This document shows positions 46,149 to 54,649 of a stretch of 64,000 nucleotides of DNA, in pieces. Position 1 is the first letter of the stretch. Every line of letters begins with the position of its first letter. Under the pieces are notes generated by a model. The model was given only the letters and a program-made list of their open reading frames with translations, did not search any database and was not told the origin of the DNA. Source of the stretch: Synechococcus sp. KORDI-100 (GTDB lineage Bacteria > Cyanobacteriota > Cyanobacteriia > PCC-6307 > Cyanobiaceae); NCBI RefSeq assembly GCF_000737535.1, contig NZ_CP006269.1, positions 2,294,001 to 2,358,000 of the forward strand. The letters run 5' to 3'. A program made the translations under genes and the position numbers.

Positions 46149-46904
46149 TCATCCGATCGGCTGATAGGCGCGCGTGGTGATCAACAAAGGATGGAAGATC
46201 TCAAGGAATCGACTCTGCAAGGTCTGGAAGAACTGCTCCACAAGCCCTGGATCATCGAAATGAAAGGGGTACTGCCCATGATCCCCCTTGAAGAAATACC
46301 AATTCAGCAAGGCCAGCGAACCTGGTTGCATCCGGCTGTGGAAGTCGAGGAGTTGGGCGGAAGGGTCCGGCAGATGTTCCAGAACATCCAGGCAAACCAC
46401 CGTGTCGAAGCGAACGGCCGCTGTTTCGGCAAGGTCGCGATGCGTTGAGAGCTTGTGGCTGATTGCCAGGGCCTCCGCCCGCTGTTGCACAAAGGCACGG
46501 TTGTGGGGATTCAGGTCCACGAACCAGACATGGTCGACCTTAGGGAGCAAGGCAGCTGACAGGGCATGGGTGCCGATGCCACCGCCGAAATCCAGAACCT
46601 GCCCTCGTGCGCACATGCCCTGCAGGCGAAGGGTGTCGGCGATGTAGTCAGCACTGCTCAGGTGCCAGGCGGCCAGCTCAAGCAGATGCCCGGTGCCGAC
46701 GGTGTCCTCATAAAACGCTGTGGCATCTTCGGCGCGGAAAGCGCCTGGATGCAGATCCGCCAGCTCCTCCGTGCTGCTGGGCAGCCGCTGCTCGACAGCG
46801 TCGATCGACAGGTTCAGATAGCTGCCAAGGTGCGCCTTGAGATTCAGGCCATCAGCAAGGAAGGCCGAAACATCCACCTCACGACTGCTGCACAGCTGCG
46901 GCAT
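46149..46904 (-). CDS. SAM-dependent methyltransferase
   Basis: 251 residues. QVLDFGGGIGTHALSAALL is the class I SAM-binding motif I, VWFVDLNPHNRAFVQQRA motif II, and FDTVVCLDVLEHLPDPSAQL motif IV with post-motif region. The N-terminal 90 residues are helical and may form a lid. No target can be assigned. It is coupled to the DUF2127 gene and divergent from truB, with 75 bases between starts. Confidence 0.8.
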   Translation of the reverse strand: MPQLCSSREVDVSAFLADGLNLKAHLGSYLNLSIDAVEQRLPSSTEELADLHPGAFRAEDATAFYEDTVGTGHLLELAAWHLSSADYIADTLRLQGMCARGQVLDFGGGIGTHALSAALLPKVDHVWFVDLNPHNRAFVQQRAEALAISHKLSTHRDLAETAAVRFDTVVCLDVLEHLPDPSAQLLDFHSRMQPGSLALLNWYFFKGDHGQYPFHFDDPGLVEQFFQTLQSRFLEIFHPLLITTRAYQPIG

Positions 46905-46979
46905 GGCGTTTCAACATCGAGCGCGTCACTGTCGCATCCGGCCGGGTGCAACAGTCGGAGTGGCGAACGACCAGCGGAC

Positions 46980-47858
46980 GTGAACGGCCCCTTCGGCTTT
47001 GTGGTGATCGACAAGCCCGCAGGCCTGACCTCCCACGACTGCGTCAGCCGCCTGCGGCGCTGCTACGGGCTGAAACGCGTCGGCCATGGCGGGACCTTGG
47101 ATCCTGCAGTCACCGGCGTGCTGCCGATCGCACTGGGGCAGGCCACACGGTTGCTGCCTTACCTGCCAGGGGACAAAACCTACCGGGGGGTGATTCAGCT
47201 GGGCGTGAGCACCAGAACCGATGACCTTCAAGGTGAGGTTCTACGCAAGCAACACTGGCCTGTGCTTCGCGCCGATGCCATCGACGCTGCGCTAGATCAA
47301 TTCCGCGGCAGCATTCTTCAGAGGCCCCCACAGGTGTCAGCCGTTCACATCGCCGGCGAACGGGCCTACGCGAGAGCACGAAGGGGAGAGGTGATGGACA
47401 TCCCAGCCCGTGAAGTCACCATCCATCGGCTCACACCCTTGCGCTGGGAGCAGGACAGCGGGCAATTGGAGCTAGAAGTGCACTGCTCCTCTGGAACGTA
47501 CATCCGCTCGATCGCAAGAGATCTCGGTGCCCTTTTTGAGTGTGGCGGAAGCCTTGCCTCGCTGCGCCGCATCCAAGCCCTCGGCTTCCACGAAGACCTG
47601 GCACAGGCCCTGCCGGAATCGGAGCAGCCTGAACAACGTCCAGAACCCCTATCGCCACTTCTCGCCTTGAGCCACTTGCCACAACGCCAGCTGGACGATG
47701 GGGAGCAGATGGACTGGCGATGCGGACGACCAATCTCCATGAAGCCGGGGAGAGGCGATGCCGTCGTTGTGCGCAACCCAAACGGGTCAATCGCGGGGAT
47801 TGGTCATTGGGACGACGAGCGATTGATACCGAAAGTTGTGTTCGATGCTGTCGGATGA
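46980..47858 (+). CDS. truB: tRNA pseudouridine-55 synthase
   Basis: 292 residues from the GTG at 46980 ([18 protein letters not shown] follows). Seen are [18 protein letters not shown] with the catalytic Asp, [37 protein letters not shown] and [10 protein letters not shown]. The C-terminal part from about 215 is a short PUA-like domain ([20 protein letters not shown]). The open frame continues 414 bases upstream across the methyltransferase, but that part is not TruB-like. Confidence 0.95.
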   Translation: MNGPFGFVVIDKPAGLTSHDCVSRLRRCYGLKRVGHGGTLDPAVTGVLPIALGQATRLLPYLPGDKTYRGVIQLGVSTRTDDLQGEVLRKQHWPVLRADAIDAALDQFRGSILQRPPQVSAVHIAGERAYARARRGEVMDIPAREVTIHRLTPLRWEQDSGQLELEVHCSSGTYIRSIARDLGALFECGGSLASLRRIQALGFHEDLAQALPESEQPEQRPEPLSPLLALSHLPQRQLDDGEQMDWRCGRPISMKPGRGDAVVVRNPNGSIAGIGHWDDERLIPKVVFDAVG

Positions 47859-47997
47859 AACCCCTTGCAGTGATCAGCCGTCTGCGAAAGATGGAGACCG
47901 TGATTCCCTATCCAATTCAGACCGAGGTGCATGTTCAGGGCAACAGCTTGCTTGCCTAACAGCCGACAAAATTGGAACAACTTCTGACCTTGCTGCC

Positions 47998-48738
47998 ATG
48001 GCGGGCCACAGCAAATGGGCCCAGATCAAACGCACCAAGGCGGTGGTCGATGCCAAGCGTGGCGCCGTGTTCACGCGATTGGCCCGCGAAATCACGGTGG
48101 CGGCTCGCGGCGGAGCTGATCCGGCCGGCAATTTCCAGCTGCGCACGGCCATCACCAAAGCCAAAGCAGCAGGGGTACCGGCAACCAACATCGAACGGGC
48201 CATCGCCAAGGGGTCTGGCCAGGGAGGTGATGGCAGCCAACTCGAGGAGGTGCGTTACGAGGGCTATGGCCCCGGCGGCGTGGCGATCCTTGTGGAAGCA
48301 CTCACCGACAATCGCAACCGAACCGCAGCAGACCTTCGCCTGGCCTTCAGCAAAAACGGTGGCAACCTCGGCGAGTCGGGCTGCGTCGCCTTTCTGTTTG
48401 AACATCGCAGCGAAGTGCTTCTCAGCGCAGACGCCTCCAAGGAGGAGCAATTGCTGGAGTCTTTGCTGGACCTCGACGCCGATGGCTACGAGCTTGTTGA
48501 CGATGGTTCCACAGCCTTGGTGCATGGCCCCTTCGCGGCCCTGGAAGACCTGCAGGACGGCTTGCGACACCGGGGATGGACGATCCGTGAATGGGGCCAC
48601 AACTGGCATCCACTCACCTCGATCGACATCGAAGAATCGGACCTCTCCGAGCAATGCCTGAAATTGCTGGAGACACTGGAAGGCCTCGATGACGTTCGCA
48701 GCGTCAACGCCAACCTCGGCGAGTTTTCCGGGCCATGA
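47998..48738 (+). CDS. YebC/PmpR-type transcription or translation regulator
   Basis: 246 residues. [20 protein letters not shown], then [20 protein letters not shown] and [23 protein letters not shown] are the family signatures. YebC proteins are now linked to relieving ribosome stalling at proline runs as well as to transcription control. The start is fixed by MAGHSKW. It follows truB after about 140 bases. Confidence 0.93.
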   Translation: MAGHSKWAQIKRTKAVVDAKRGAVFTRLAREITVAARGGADPAGNFQLRTAITKAKAAGVPATNIERAIAKGSGQGGDGSQLEEVRYEGYGPGGVAILVEALTDNRNRTAADLRLAFSKNGGNLGESGCVAFLFEHRSEVLLSADASKEEQLLESLLDLDADGYELVDDGSTALVHGPFAALEDLQDGLRHRGWTIREWGHNWHPLTSIDIEESDLSEQCLKLLETLEGLDDVRSVNANLGEFSGP

Positions 48739-48760
48739 TGTCGGCATCTGGCACTCAGTA

Positions 48761-49432
48761 ATGCGCCGAGTTCTTCTGGCCGTGGCTATCGGCGTCTTCG
48801 CAGCATCGACAGGCTGTCAGAGCTCGTCGAACGATCCGTCGTCGGGCGCTGCAGTGCCGAAAGAGGGAGAGCCTGTCCTGCGCGTCACACTCGACGTCGA
48901 GGAACCGGCCAAGAGCATGGGCGTTCTTCAGACGACGGACAGCAACCATGCCTTCAACGTTGGCTATGGCAAGAACGGCATCGCCTGCGAAGGAAGCACC
49001 TTCACCGAAGGCGTCACACCGGTGGGTCGCTTTCGCGTGAATGCCTTACTCAGCGATGACAACTTCGTGATGGATCCGGAGCTGATCAAGACATCCGGTA
49101 AAAGCGAGGAGTTTCTGAAGACAACGCTGTTCAGCAACATGAACAGCATCGACTTCAAGGGAGACGGTGAAACCGGTGAGTACGGCATTGGATACGTCAG
49201 CCTGGCTCCGATCCCAGAAACGCCTCAGCCGTTCGAATTCAATGAGTACGCCGGAACGTTTCGCTGGTACAGCTTCGCCATTCACGGCACCAACAACGAC
49301 AGCCGAGTGGGGCAGAAAGTGACCGGAGGCTGCCTCAATGCGAAGGGGGCAGACCTGGAGGTCTTGCTGAAGAATCTTGAGGTTGGAGACGTCGTTGAAA
49401 TCACGGCCAATGGACCCTGCCAAGAGGGCTGA
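48761..49432 (+). CDS. L,D-transpeptidase-like lipoprotein
   Basis: 223 residues. Lipoprotein signal LLAVAIGVFAASTGCQSSS with lipobox STGC. The domain resembles YkuD L,D-transpeptidases: GVTPVGRFRVNALL (the PTPxGxF strand), WYSFAIHGTN and KVTGGCLNAKGADLEVLLKN (the S/T-H-G-C active site as T-G-G-C). The Cys is kept but the His before it is Gly. It may cross-link peptidoglycan or be a binding relative. Catalytic competence is uncertain. Confidence 0.65.
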   Translation: MRRVLLAVAIGVFAASTGCQSSSNDPSSGAAVPKEGEPVLRVTLDVEEPAKSMGVLQTTDSNHAFNVGYGKNGIACEGSTFTEGVTPVGRFRVNALLSDDNFVMDPELIKTSGKSEEFLKTTLFSNMNSIDFKGDGETGEYGIGYVSLAPIPETPQPFEFNEYAGTFRWYSFAIHGTNNDSRVGQKVTGGCLNAKGADLEVLLKNLEVGDVVEITANGPCQEG

Positions 49433-49447
49433 ACAAGGCTTAGCGAC

Positions 49448-49615
49448 TCAGCAGAATTCTTGCCAGACAGCACGGAGATCTTCGGGTTCCAGCGTGAGGA
49501 AATGAATTTTGGCCTCGTTCAACGCCGCCTTGAGTCGCCGCTCCTGCCGACAAGGAAGCAGCTCCTCAACGCGCTCGAGGAGTTGCAGATACATCGCCAG
49601 AGTGGAGACATTCAC
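49448..49615 (-). CDS. Small helical protein (possibly frameshifted part)
   Basis: 55 residues from a GTG at 49615: MNVSTLAMYLQLLERVEELL, then PCRQERRLKAALNEAKIHFL and DLRAVWQEFC. Composition and heptad pattern look real. Upstream, in another frame, the ATG at 49686 gives MNPHPGDASLALQRHIADIS and stop. Joined by a frameshift, the two make one coherent protein of about 80 residues. Either a frameshift or two very small overlapping genes is possible. Confidence 0.45.
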   Translation of the reverse strand: MNVSTLAMYLQLLERVEELLPCRQERRLKAALNEAKIHFLTLEPEDLRAVWQEFC

Positions 49616-49623
49616 GGTAAGGA

Positions 49624-49686
49624 TCAGCTGATGTCCGCAATGTGACGCTGCAGAGCCAGCGACGCATCACCTGGATGGGGGTTCAT
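49624..49686 (-). CDS. 20-residue frame, probable N-terminus of the next
   Basis: MNPHPGDASLALQRHIADIS then stop. Its ATG overlaps the stop of the upstream frame (ATGA), the mark of a coupled start. It stops 8 bases before the GTG of the helical protein at 49615, in a different frame. It reads most naturally as the start of that protein with a frameshift between. Confidence 0.35.
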   Translation of the reverse strand: MNPHPGDASLALQRHIADIS

Positions 49687-49949
49687 GATTCCTCCTGATC
49701 AGGACGACGGATCATCTTTGCCAGCATTTCCAGACGGGCGTTCTCCGATTCGGAGGCCCGACTGGCCATCCAGTTGCTGGCGGCCTTCTGCTGAGCAATC
49801 TGCTGAACCAGAAACAGAGCGGTCTGGCGGAGTTCTTCGATGTCCTGACAGTCGCGGATGAAACGACTCAGGCGTTCCGTCTCGAAGCTCTGTTCGAGGC
49901 CTCGTTCGAGGGGATCGATGCTCAGGAGTCTGGTGCGATTGGGATGACG
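49683..49949 (-). CDS. Helical protein in frame after nagB, no standard start
   Basis: The nagB frame continues directly past its TAG with about 88 sense codons: NRTRLLSIDPLERGLEQSFE, then RLSRFIRDCQDIEELRQTAL and FLVQQIAQQKAASNWMASRA. The composition is fully protein-like and coiled. There is no ATG, GTG or TTG before the Met of MASRA, so it starts at a rare codon such as CTG or ATC, or is reached by readthrough or reinitiation. The ends are given as the full open frame; the true start is unknown. Confidence 0.5.
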   Translation of the reverse strand, partial: RHPNRTRLLSIDPLERGLEQSFETERLSRFIRDCQDIEELRQTALFLVQQIAQQKAASNWMASRASESENARLEMLAKMIRRPDQEES

Positions 49950-50726
49950 CTAAAGATGCTGAAGTGCCTCTGCGTCCGCCCACAGACAGACCTGGCGATG
50001 GTTACCGAGCCAACTCGCCGGCAACCGCTCATCTGGACGCTTCAGCATCAAGAGCGATCGGAGAATCGGCGCCTTCGAGGCACCGGTCACAACGAGGTGA
50101 ATGTCGTCTGCCATCAGGATTTCATCAAGCCCAAGCGTGATCGCCCGCGTTGGAACCGAGGCTGAATCACCCCCGAACATGCCAGCGTTCTGCTCCCGTG
50201 TGGAGCTGGACAACGTCACAACGCGGCAACCGGTTCGAGGTCCGCAGGGTGGTTCGTTGAACCCCACATGACCGTTGCTCCCCAAACCCAGCAACTGCAG
50301 ACCGATCCCGCCGGCAGCCTGCAGGGACGCGCTGTAGCGCTCTGCCTCCGTCTCAGCATCCTCCGCCTGGCCATCGGGCAACTGCAGCGCTGTCGTTGGG
50401 AGCCCCAACGGACCACCCAGATGCAGCTCCATGAAACAGCGATAACTGCGCGGGTCAGCGGCGGGGAGCCCCAGGTATTCATCCAGATTGAAGCTGCACC
50501 ATCTGGCTCTAAGGGCGGCCAGATCGATCGGATCCCAGGCGCAGAGCCGTTCAGCAAGAGTGGCGTAGAGGGGTTCCATCGTCCGGCCGGTGGCCAGCCC
50601 CAGGGGCTTGCATCGGGCATCCGGCATCAGTCGCTGGCGGAGCTGGTCCTCCAGATGGGCCGACAGAGCCTCGATTAGGGCAGCTTTCGTCGACCGCTGT
50701 TCCAGCCGGTGGGGGAAACCCTGCAC
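49950..50726 (-). CDS. nagB: Glucosamine-6-phosphate deaminase-like protein
   Basis: 258 residues from a GTG at 50726. PLGLATGRTMEPLYATLA (phosphate loop), WCSFNLDEYLGLP, LLGLGSNGHVGFNEPP and TRAITLGLDEILMAD follow NagB rather than 6-phosphogluconolactonase (the GxxGHIAFNEP and TxGLxTIL patterns). It converts glucosamine-6-phosphate to fructose-6-phosphate and ammonia. The frame is open up to 50885 inside the SpoIID-like gene, but the start near 50726 gives normal length. Confidence 0.8.
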   Translation of the reverse strand: MQGFPHRLEQRSTKAALIEALSAHLEDQLRQRLMPDARCKPLGLATGRTMEPLYATLAERLCAWDPIDLAALRARWCSFNLDEYLGLPAADPRSYRCFMELHLGGPLGLPTTALQLPDGQAEDAETEAERYSASLQAAGGIGLQLLGLGSNGHVGFNEPPCGPRTGCRVVTLSSSTREQNAGMFGGDSASVPTRAITLGLDEILMADDIHLVVTGASKAPILRSLLMLKRPDERLPASWLGNHRQVCLWADAEALQHL

Positions 50727-50739
50727 GTGCCCTGCCGGC

Positions 50740-52110
50740 TCAACCTCTCCAGAGTGGCTTGATCTGCGGCTGCTGCGCCATGGACGGATCGTGATGGGTC
50801 CGGAACGGGACAATCTCAGCACCCCGGTAGTAGTGCTGAAGAATCGTGCGGAAATCGGCTCCCTGCTCTGCCAGACCGTGGGCACCCCACTGACTCATCC
50901 CGACGCCATGGCCATAGCCCTGGCCACGAACGAGAAGCTGCTGCCCCGCGGCGGGTTGGCCCTGGATCCTCATCGGCAGCAGCGATGGGGGTGATGAACG
51001 CAGGACGGGGGTGACCGCAGCTCCTGATGAAGCCACAGATGCGGTGATCCGATCAATCCGGGAGCCTCCGGATCCTGACGCCGCTGCTGGTGCCGCGATG
51101 GCAGGAAGAGGCTGCAGCCCTGGCCGGTCCAGGGCACTCACCATCTCGAAGTCCACCAGGGTGCTCTTGAGACCGAGCCGGCGTCTCAGTTCCGAGCCCG
51201 TCAGCAGAAGCACTCCCCGTGGGCCGCGGATGCGCGCCTGACGAACCCTGCCGCTGCCGCTGCGACTCAGCACGTCAACGGAATCCAGGCCACCGGTCTC
51301 AGGCAGGCGTTGGCGGAGGCTGACGGCATCGAATCGCTCCTGCCAGCGATGCACTGGACTGTGCTGATCGTGATCGGGAACACTCACCAGATAGGGCAGC
51401 TTTTGGCGCCACACCATGCCGCTCTCCTCTGTGGCCCCTCCGGAACTGCTGTGAAACACCGCATCGATCAGCTGTCCTCGGTGCACCAACACCAGGGAGC
51501 GGGTGCTGCGCACCGCTTCCCGAGTGCTGTCGGTCTCAGATTCCACGCCGCGGTACACCTGACTGGCCACCGTGGCTTTGACGTCCCAGCCCTTCCCGCC
51601 ACCACGCTGCTTGAGGGCATAGGTTCGCGCCGCCACAGCCTGCGCCTGCAGAGCTGCCAACGGCCACTGATGGGGCATTTCGCTGCCGACGACACTGGCG
51701 AGATAGGTCTCGATCCCCAGCTGATTCACGACCTGCAGCTGACCAGCGTGTGACTGAATCAGCAAGGTCCCCCGGTAGCGGCGTTGTCCGAGCCAGATGC
51801 CACGCGGGTCATCGTTCTCCACGCGCACGACGACACCGGGCGCCAGCTGGCGCTGATCCAGCTCCAGACGCAGCAACCTCTGCTCTGAACCGCTGAGGCC
51901 CCGGACCCGCATCGGCTCGTTGCCATCCGCCCGCAGGATCAAACGGGGACCCTGCTTGAGCAACACCCGCATCTGCGGTTCCCTCGCGGCGGGCACAGCC
52001 ACCCCCGGCAACATCACCACGGCAGCAAGACCCGTCAGGGCAGCAGCTCCGAAGCAGGGAACAGAACGCACGGCCTTGGACTCGACAACCCAGTGTGACG
52101 TGATCGCCAC
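50740..52110 (-). CDS. SpoIID/LytB-domain protein
   Basis: 456 residues. Hydrophobic N-terminus (VPCFGAAALTGLAAVVMLPGVAVPAA) for export. VNQLGIETYLASVVGSEMPHQW, LQAQAVAARTYAL and the closing RGQGYGHGVGMSQWGAHGLAEQG are the SpoIID signature. SpoIID removes stem-less glycan in spore formers; in cyanobacteria and plants-line relatives it probably trims peptidoglycan. An Ala/Ser/Pro linker interrupts the domain at about 335-385. It ends 13 bases before nagB, linking amino-sugar recycling with wall trimming. Confidence 0.88.
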   Translation of the reverse strand: MAITSHWVVESKAVRSVPCFGAAALTGLAAVVMLPGVAVPAAREPQMRVLLKQGPRLILRADGNEPMRVRGLSGSEQRLLRLELDQRQLAPGVVVRVENDDPRGIWLGQRRYRGTLLIQSHAGQLQVVNQLGIETYLASVVGSEMPHQWPLAALQAQAVAARTYALKQRGGGKGWDVKATVASQVYRGVESETDSTREAVRSTRSLVLVHRGQLIDAVFHSSSGGATEESGMVWRQKLPYLVSVPDHDQHSPVHRWQERFDAVSLRQRLPETGGLDSVDVLSRSGSGRVRQARIRGPRGVLLLTGSELRRRLGLKSTLVDFEMVSALDRPGLQPLPAIAAPAAASGSGGSRIDRITASVASSGAAVTPVLRSSPPSLLPMRIQGQPAAGQQLLVRGQGYGHGVGMSQWGAHGLAEQGADFRTILQHYYRGAEIVPFRTHHDPSMAQQPQIKPLWRG

Positions 52111-52152
52111 GGGTCAGCTAGGTGTCAGCATGAGCATTGAGGGTCAGCGGCC

Positions 52153-53112
52153 TTGCAGGTCACGTTTCTCGGCACCAGCTCCGGCGTCCCCACTCGGGCC
52201 CGCAACGTCTCTGCGGTTGCACTGCGACTTCCGCAGCGGGCGGAGATGTGGCTGTTCGACTGCGGCGAAGGTACCCAGCACCAGTTTCTGCGCAGTGATC
52301 TGCGGCTCTCACAGTTGCGCCGGATCTTCATCACACACATGCACGGGGACCATGTTTTCGGCCTTCCAGGCCTGCTGGCCAGCCTGGGACTCTCCGGCAA
52401 CAGCAACGAGGGAATCGATCTTTACGGACCGGATCCCCTGGAGGGATTCCTCAGCGGGGCCCTGCGCAACAGCTCCACCCGCATCGGTTACCCCCTGACA
52501 GTCCATCGCAGCCGACCAGCCGCCGAGACGGGAACCGTCCTGTACGAAGACGATGAACTTCTCGTTCGCTGCACTCCACTGACCCATCGCGTCCCGGCCT
52601 ACGCCTACCGGGTGGAACAGAAGCCCCTGGCCGGACGATTTGACGTGGACAGAGCCAAACAACTCGGCATTGCACCAGGGCCGATCTACGCCCAGCTGAA
52701 ACGCGGCGAATCGGTGAAGCTCGAAGACGGCCGCGTGATCGATGGACGCAGTCTTTGCGGACCGGATCGGGACGGTGTGAGCGTCGTTTACTGCACCGAC
52801 ACGGTGTTCAGCGAAGCGGCGGTCAATCTGGCCTTGGGAGCGGATCTGCTGATCCATGAAGCCACCTTCGCCCATGAGGAAGCTGAGATGGCCTTACAGA
52901 AGCAGCACTCGACCAGCACGATGGCAGCGCAGACCGCTGCGGAAGCCGGTGTCGGGCAACTGGCGCTCACCCACCTCAGTCCCCGCTACGCCCCAGGCAA
53001 TGCCGTGACCGCTGACGACCTGCTGGCAGAAGCTCGGGCGATCTTTCCCAACACGGTTCTGGCCCGCGACTTCATGCAACTGGACGTGACAGCCCGCTGC
53101 AACAGTTCGTGA
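52153..53112 (+). CDS. rnz: Ribonuclease Z
   Basis: 319 residues. tRNA 3'-end endonuclease of the metallo-beta-lactamase fold. [16 protein letters not shown] at the N-terminus, [20 protein letters not shown], the zinc motif [16 protein letters not shown], and [11 protein letters not shown] plus LTHLSPRY for further ligands. The start is TTG at 52153; no ATG lies before the conserved N-terminus. It is divergent from the SpoIID-like gene by 42 bases. tRNA genes in the window lack encoded CCA, in line with RNase Z use. Confidence 0.95.
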   Translation: MQVTFLGTSSGVPTRARNVSAVALRLPQRAEMWLFDCGEGTQHQFLRSDLRLSQLRRIFITHMHGDHVFGLPGLLASLGLSGNSNEGIDLYGPDPLEGFLSGALRNSSTRIGYPLTVHRSRPAAETGTVLYEDDELLVRCTPLTHRVPAYAYRVEQKPLAGRFDVDRAKQLGIAPGPIYAQLKRGESVKLEDGRVIDGRSLCGPDRDGVSVVYCTDTVFSEAAVNLALGADLLIHEATFAHEEAEMALQKQHSTSTMAAQTAAEAGVGQLALTHLSPRYAPGNAVTADDLLAEARAIFPNTVLARDFMQLDVTARCNSS

Positions 53113-53186
53113 TCCCGACGCGGAGGGCCACTCCCCCGTGATACAAGAGCCTGGTGCTGTGCACCCGTCAGATCCCGGCATCCTTT

Positions 53187-53699
53187 ATGGACTCCTTCCT
53201 TTCCCTTCTGCGACGGTCCCTGATGGGGCTGATGATCCTGGGGCCGTTGACCATCGGCCTGGTGCTCGCCAGCCCTGCGGATGCCGCGCGCTGGGATGCG
53301 GAGACCCTCACGGTCCCCAACAATCCGGACGGTGTGCAGGTCACCTTCTCTGAGCAGGAAATCAACACCGGCCGCAAGGTGTTCAACACCAGCTGCGGCA
53401 CCTGTCATGCCGGAGGGATCACCAAAACAAACCACAACGTCGGACTGGATCCCGAGACTCTCGCCCTGGCGACACCACCGCGGGACAACGTCGACGCACT
53501 GGTGGATTACATGAAGGATCCAACCTCGTACGACGGTGAATACAGCATTTCGGAACTGCATCCCAGCATCCGCAGCGCCGAGCTCTATCCCGCCATGCGG
53601 GACCTCACCGATGAAGATCTCCGCCTGATGGCTGGATACATTCTGGTGGCCCCCAAGGTTCAGGGCACGGCCTGGGGTGGCGGCAAGATCTACTTCTGA
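53187..53699 (+). CDS. psbV: Photosystem II cytochrome c550 (PsbV)
   Basis: 170 residues. Signal peptide MDSFLSLLRRSLMGLMILGP to about residue 34 (SPADA) sends it to the thylakoid lumen. The heme site is SCGTCHAGG and the second axial ligand is the His of ELHPSIRSAE. It is an extrinsic subunit that stabilises the water-oxidising Mn cluster. The start at 53187 is chosen over an open frame 11 codons longer. The end overlaps the convergent hypothetical gene by 10 bases. Confidence 0.94.
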   Translation: MDSFLSLLRRSLMGLMILGPLTIGLVLASPADAARWDAETLTVPNNPDGVQVTFSEQEINTGRKVFNTSCGTCHAGGITKTNHNVGLDPETLALATPPRDNVDALVDYMKDPTSYDGEYSISELHPSIRSAELYPAMRDLTDEDLRLMAGYILVAPKVQGTAWGGGKIYF

Positions 53700-54100
53700 T
53701 CTCCGGCGGCCGGCAAAACCTCGCCGGTCTGTGATGGAGGCATGCCGTTGACAGCCTCCATCGAACGGGGATGTTTGCTGTACCACCACTCCTGAAACTC
53801 CCTGCTGAATTGCTGGGAGAACAGTGTCAACACAGTTGATGTTGGCCTCGAACCAGGTTGAAGAAGTTCCACCGCGTAAGAGGGGGATCGACGGGCCGCC
53901 AGATCGGGCACAAACCGTCGACCCACCCGCCGCCAGCTCGGCTCTTTGCTGCGCCATGCCAGCCTGCAACAGGGCCAGGGCAATTCCTCACGATCGAACA
54001 GGCGACAGCAGGGTCCCAGGACCCTGAAGCTGTATTGGCCCCCAGGGCTGGTATGGATGCTGCCGGCGGCCAGCAGAGCATCAACGACAGGACGGCTCAC
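53690..54100 (-). CDS. Conserved hypothetical protein
   Basis: 136 residues, Arg/Pro/Ser-rich, with three cysteines near residues 31, 32 and 44-45 (GPCCRLFD, WPCCRLAW). RRVGRRFVPDLAARRSPSYA and STVLTLFSQQFSREFQEWW look like folded protein segments. No family recognised. It is tail to tail with psbV. No signal peptide. Confidence 0.5.
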   Translation of the reverse strand: MSRPVVDALLAAGSIHTSPGGQYSFRVLGPCCRLFDREELPWPCCRLAWRSKEPSWRRVGRRFVPDLAARRSPSYAVELLQPGSRPTSTVLTLFSQQFSREFQEWWYSKHPRSMEAVNGMPPSQTGEVLPAAGDQK

Positions 54101-54143
54101 GGCTGGCGAAGGTGAACGTGACTATGGAAGACGGGCAGCCAAC

Positions 54144-54166
54144 AAAAAACCACCCCGAAGGGTGGT
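54144..54166 (-). terminator. Rho-independent terminator of petF
   Basis: On the minus strand ACCACCC, loop TTCG, GGGTGGT and then six T. The seven-pair stem with a stable tetraloop lies 48 bases after the ferredoxin stop. The strong signal fits an abundant transcript. Confidence 0.85.
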
Positions 54167-54214
54167 GCTGGCGGGGGCGACGCAGCAAGAAGGACACCCC
54201 CGGTTGGACAGAGC

Positions 54215-54514
54215 TCAGTAAAGCTCTTCCTCAGCGTGGGTTTTGATCGTGCAGTCGGATGTGGGATAGGCCACGCAGGTCAGCACAAAGCCGGCTTCGA
54301 TCTGGTCGTCGTCCAGGAAACTCTGATCGGACTGATCAACGGTGCCAGCGGTGATCTTGCCTGCACAGGTGGAGCAGGCACCGGCGCGGCAGGAATAGGG
54401 AAGGTCGATGCCCTGCTCTTCAGCGGCATCGAGGATGTACTGGTCGTCAGGCACATCGATGGTCTCGTTCAGACCTTCGCTGTCGTTGACCAGGGTGACC
54501 TTGTAGGAAGCCAT
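54215..54514 (-). CDS. petF: [2Fe-2S] ferredoxin
   Basis: 99 residues from [20 protein letters not shown]. The cluster is bound by Cys in [14 protein letters not shown] and VLTCVAYP, the plant-type ferredoxin spacing. It accepts electrons from photosystem I and passes them to FNR and other enzymes. The longer frame to 54619 is not ferredoxin-like. A terminator follows at 54144. Confidence 0.97.
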   Translation of the reverse strand: MASYKVTLVNDSEGLNETIDVPDDQYILDAAEEQGIDLPYSCRAGACSTCAGKITAGTVDQSDQSFLDDDQIEAGFVLTCVAYPTSDCTIKTHAEEELY

Positions 54515-54649
54515 GGATGGTTGATTACGTACAGGTGCCCGTAGGGCCGAGCCTGCAGGACCGATCTTGTCTACTTCAATCAGGCCCAATCCAGTCGGTT
54601 CACAGGCCCTAGCCGGCAAGGTCCAATCGGAGGGGATGCACTGATAAGT

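Noticed and set aside
46566-46979. N-terminal extension of the truB frame
   Set aside because: It is the antisense of the methyltransferase gene. TruB homology begins right after the GTG at 46980.
49950-50885. nagB as 6-phosphogluconolactonase
   Set aside because: The GLGSNGHVGFNEPP and TRAITLGLDEIL motifs fit NagB better, although both belong to one fold family.
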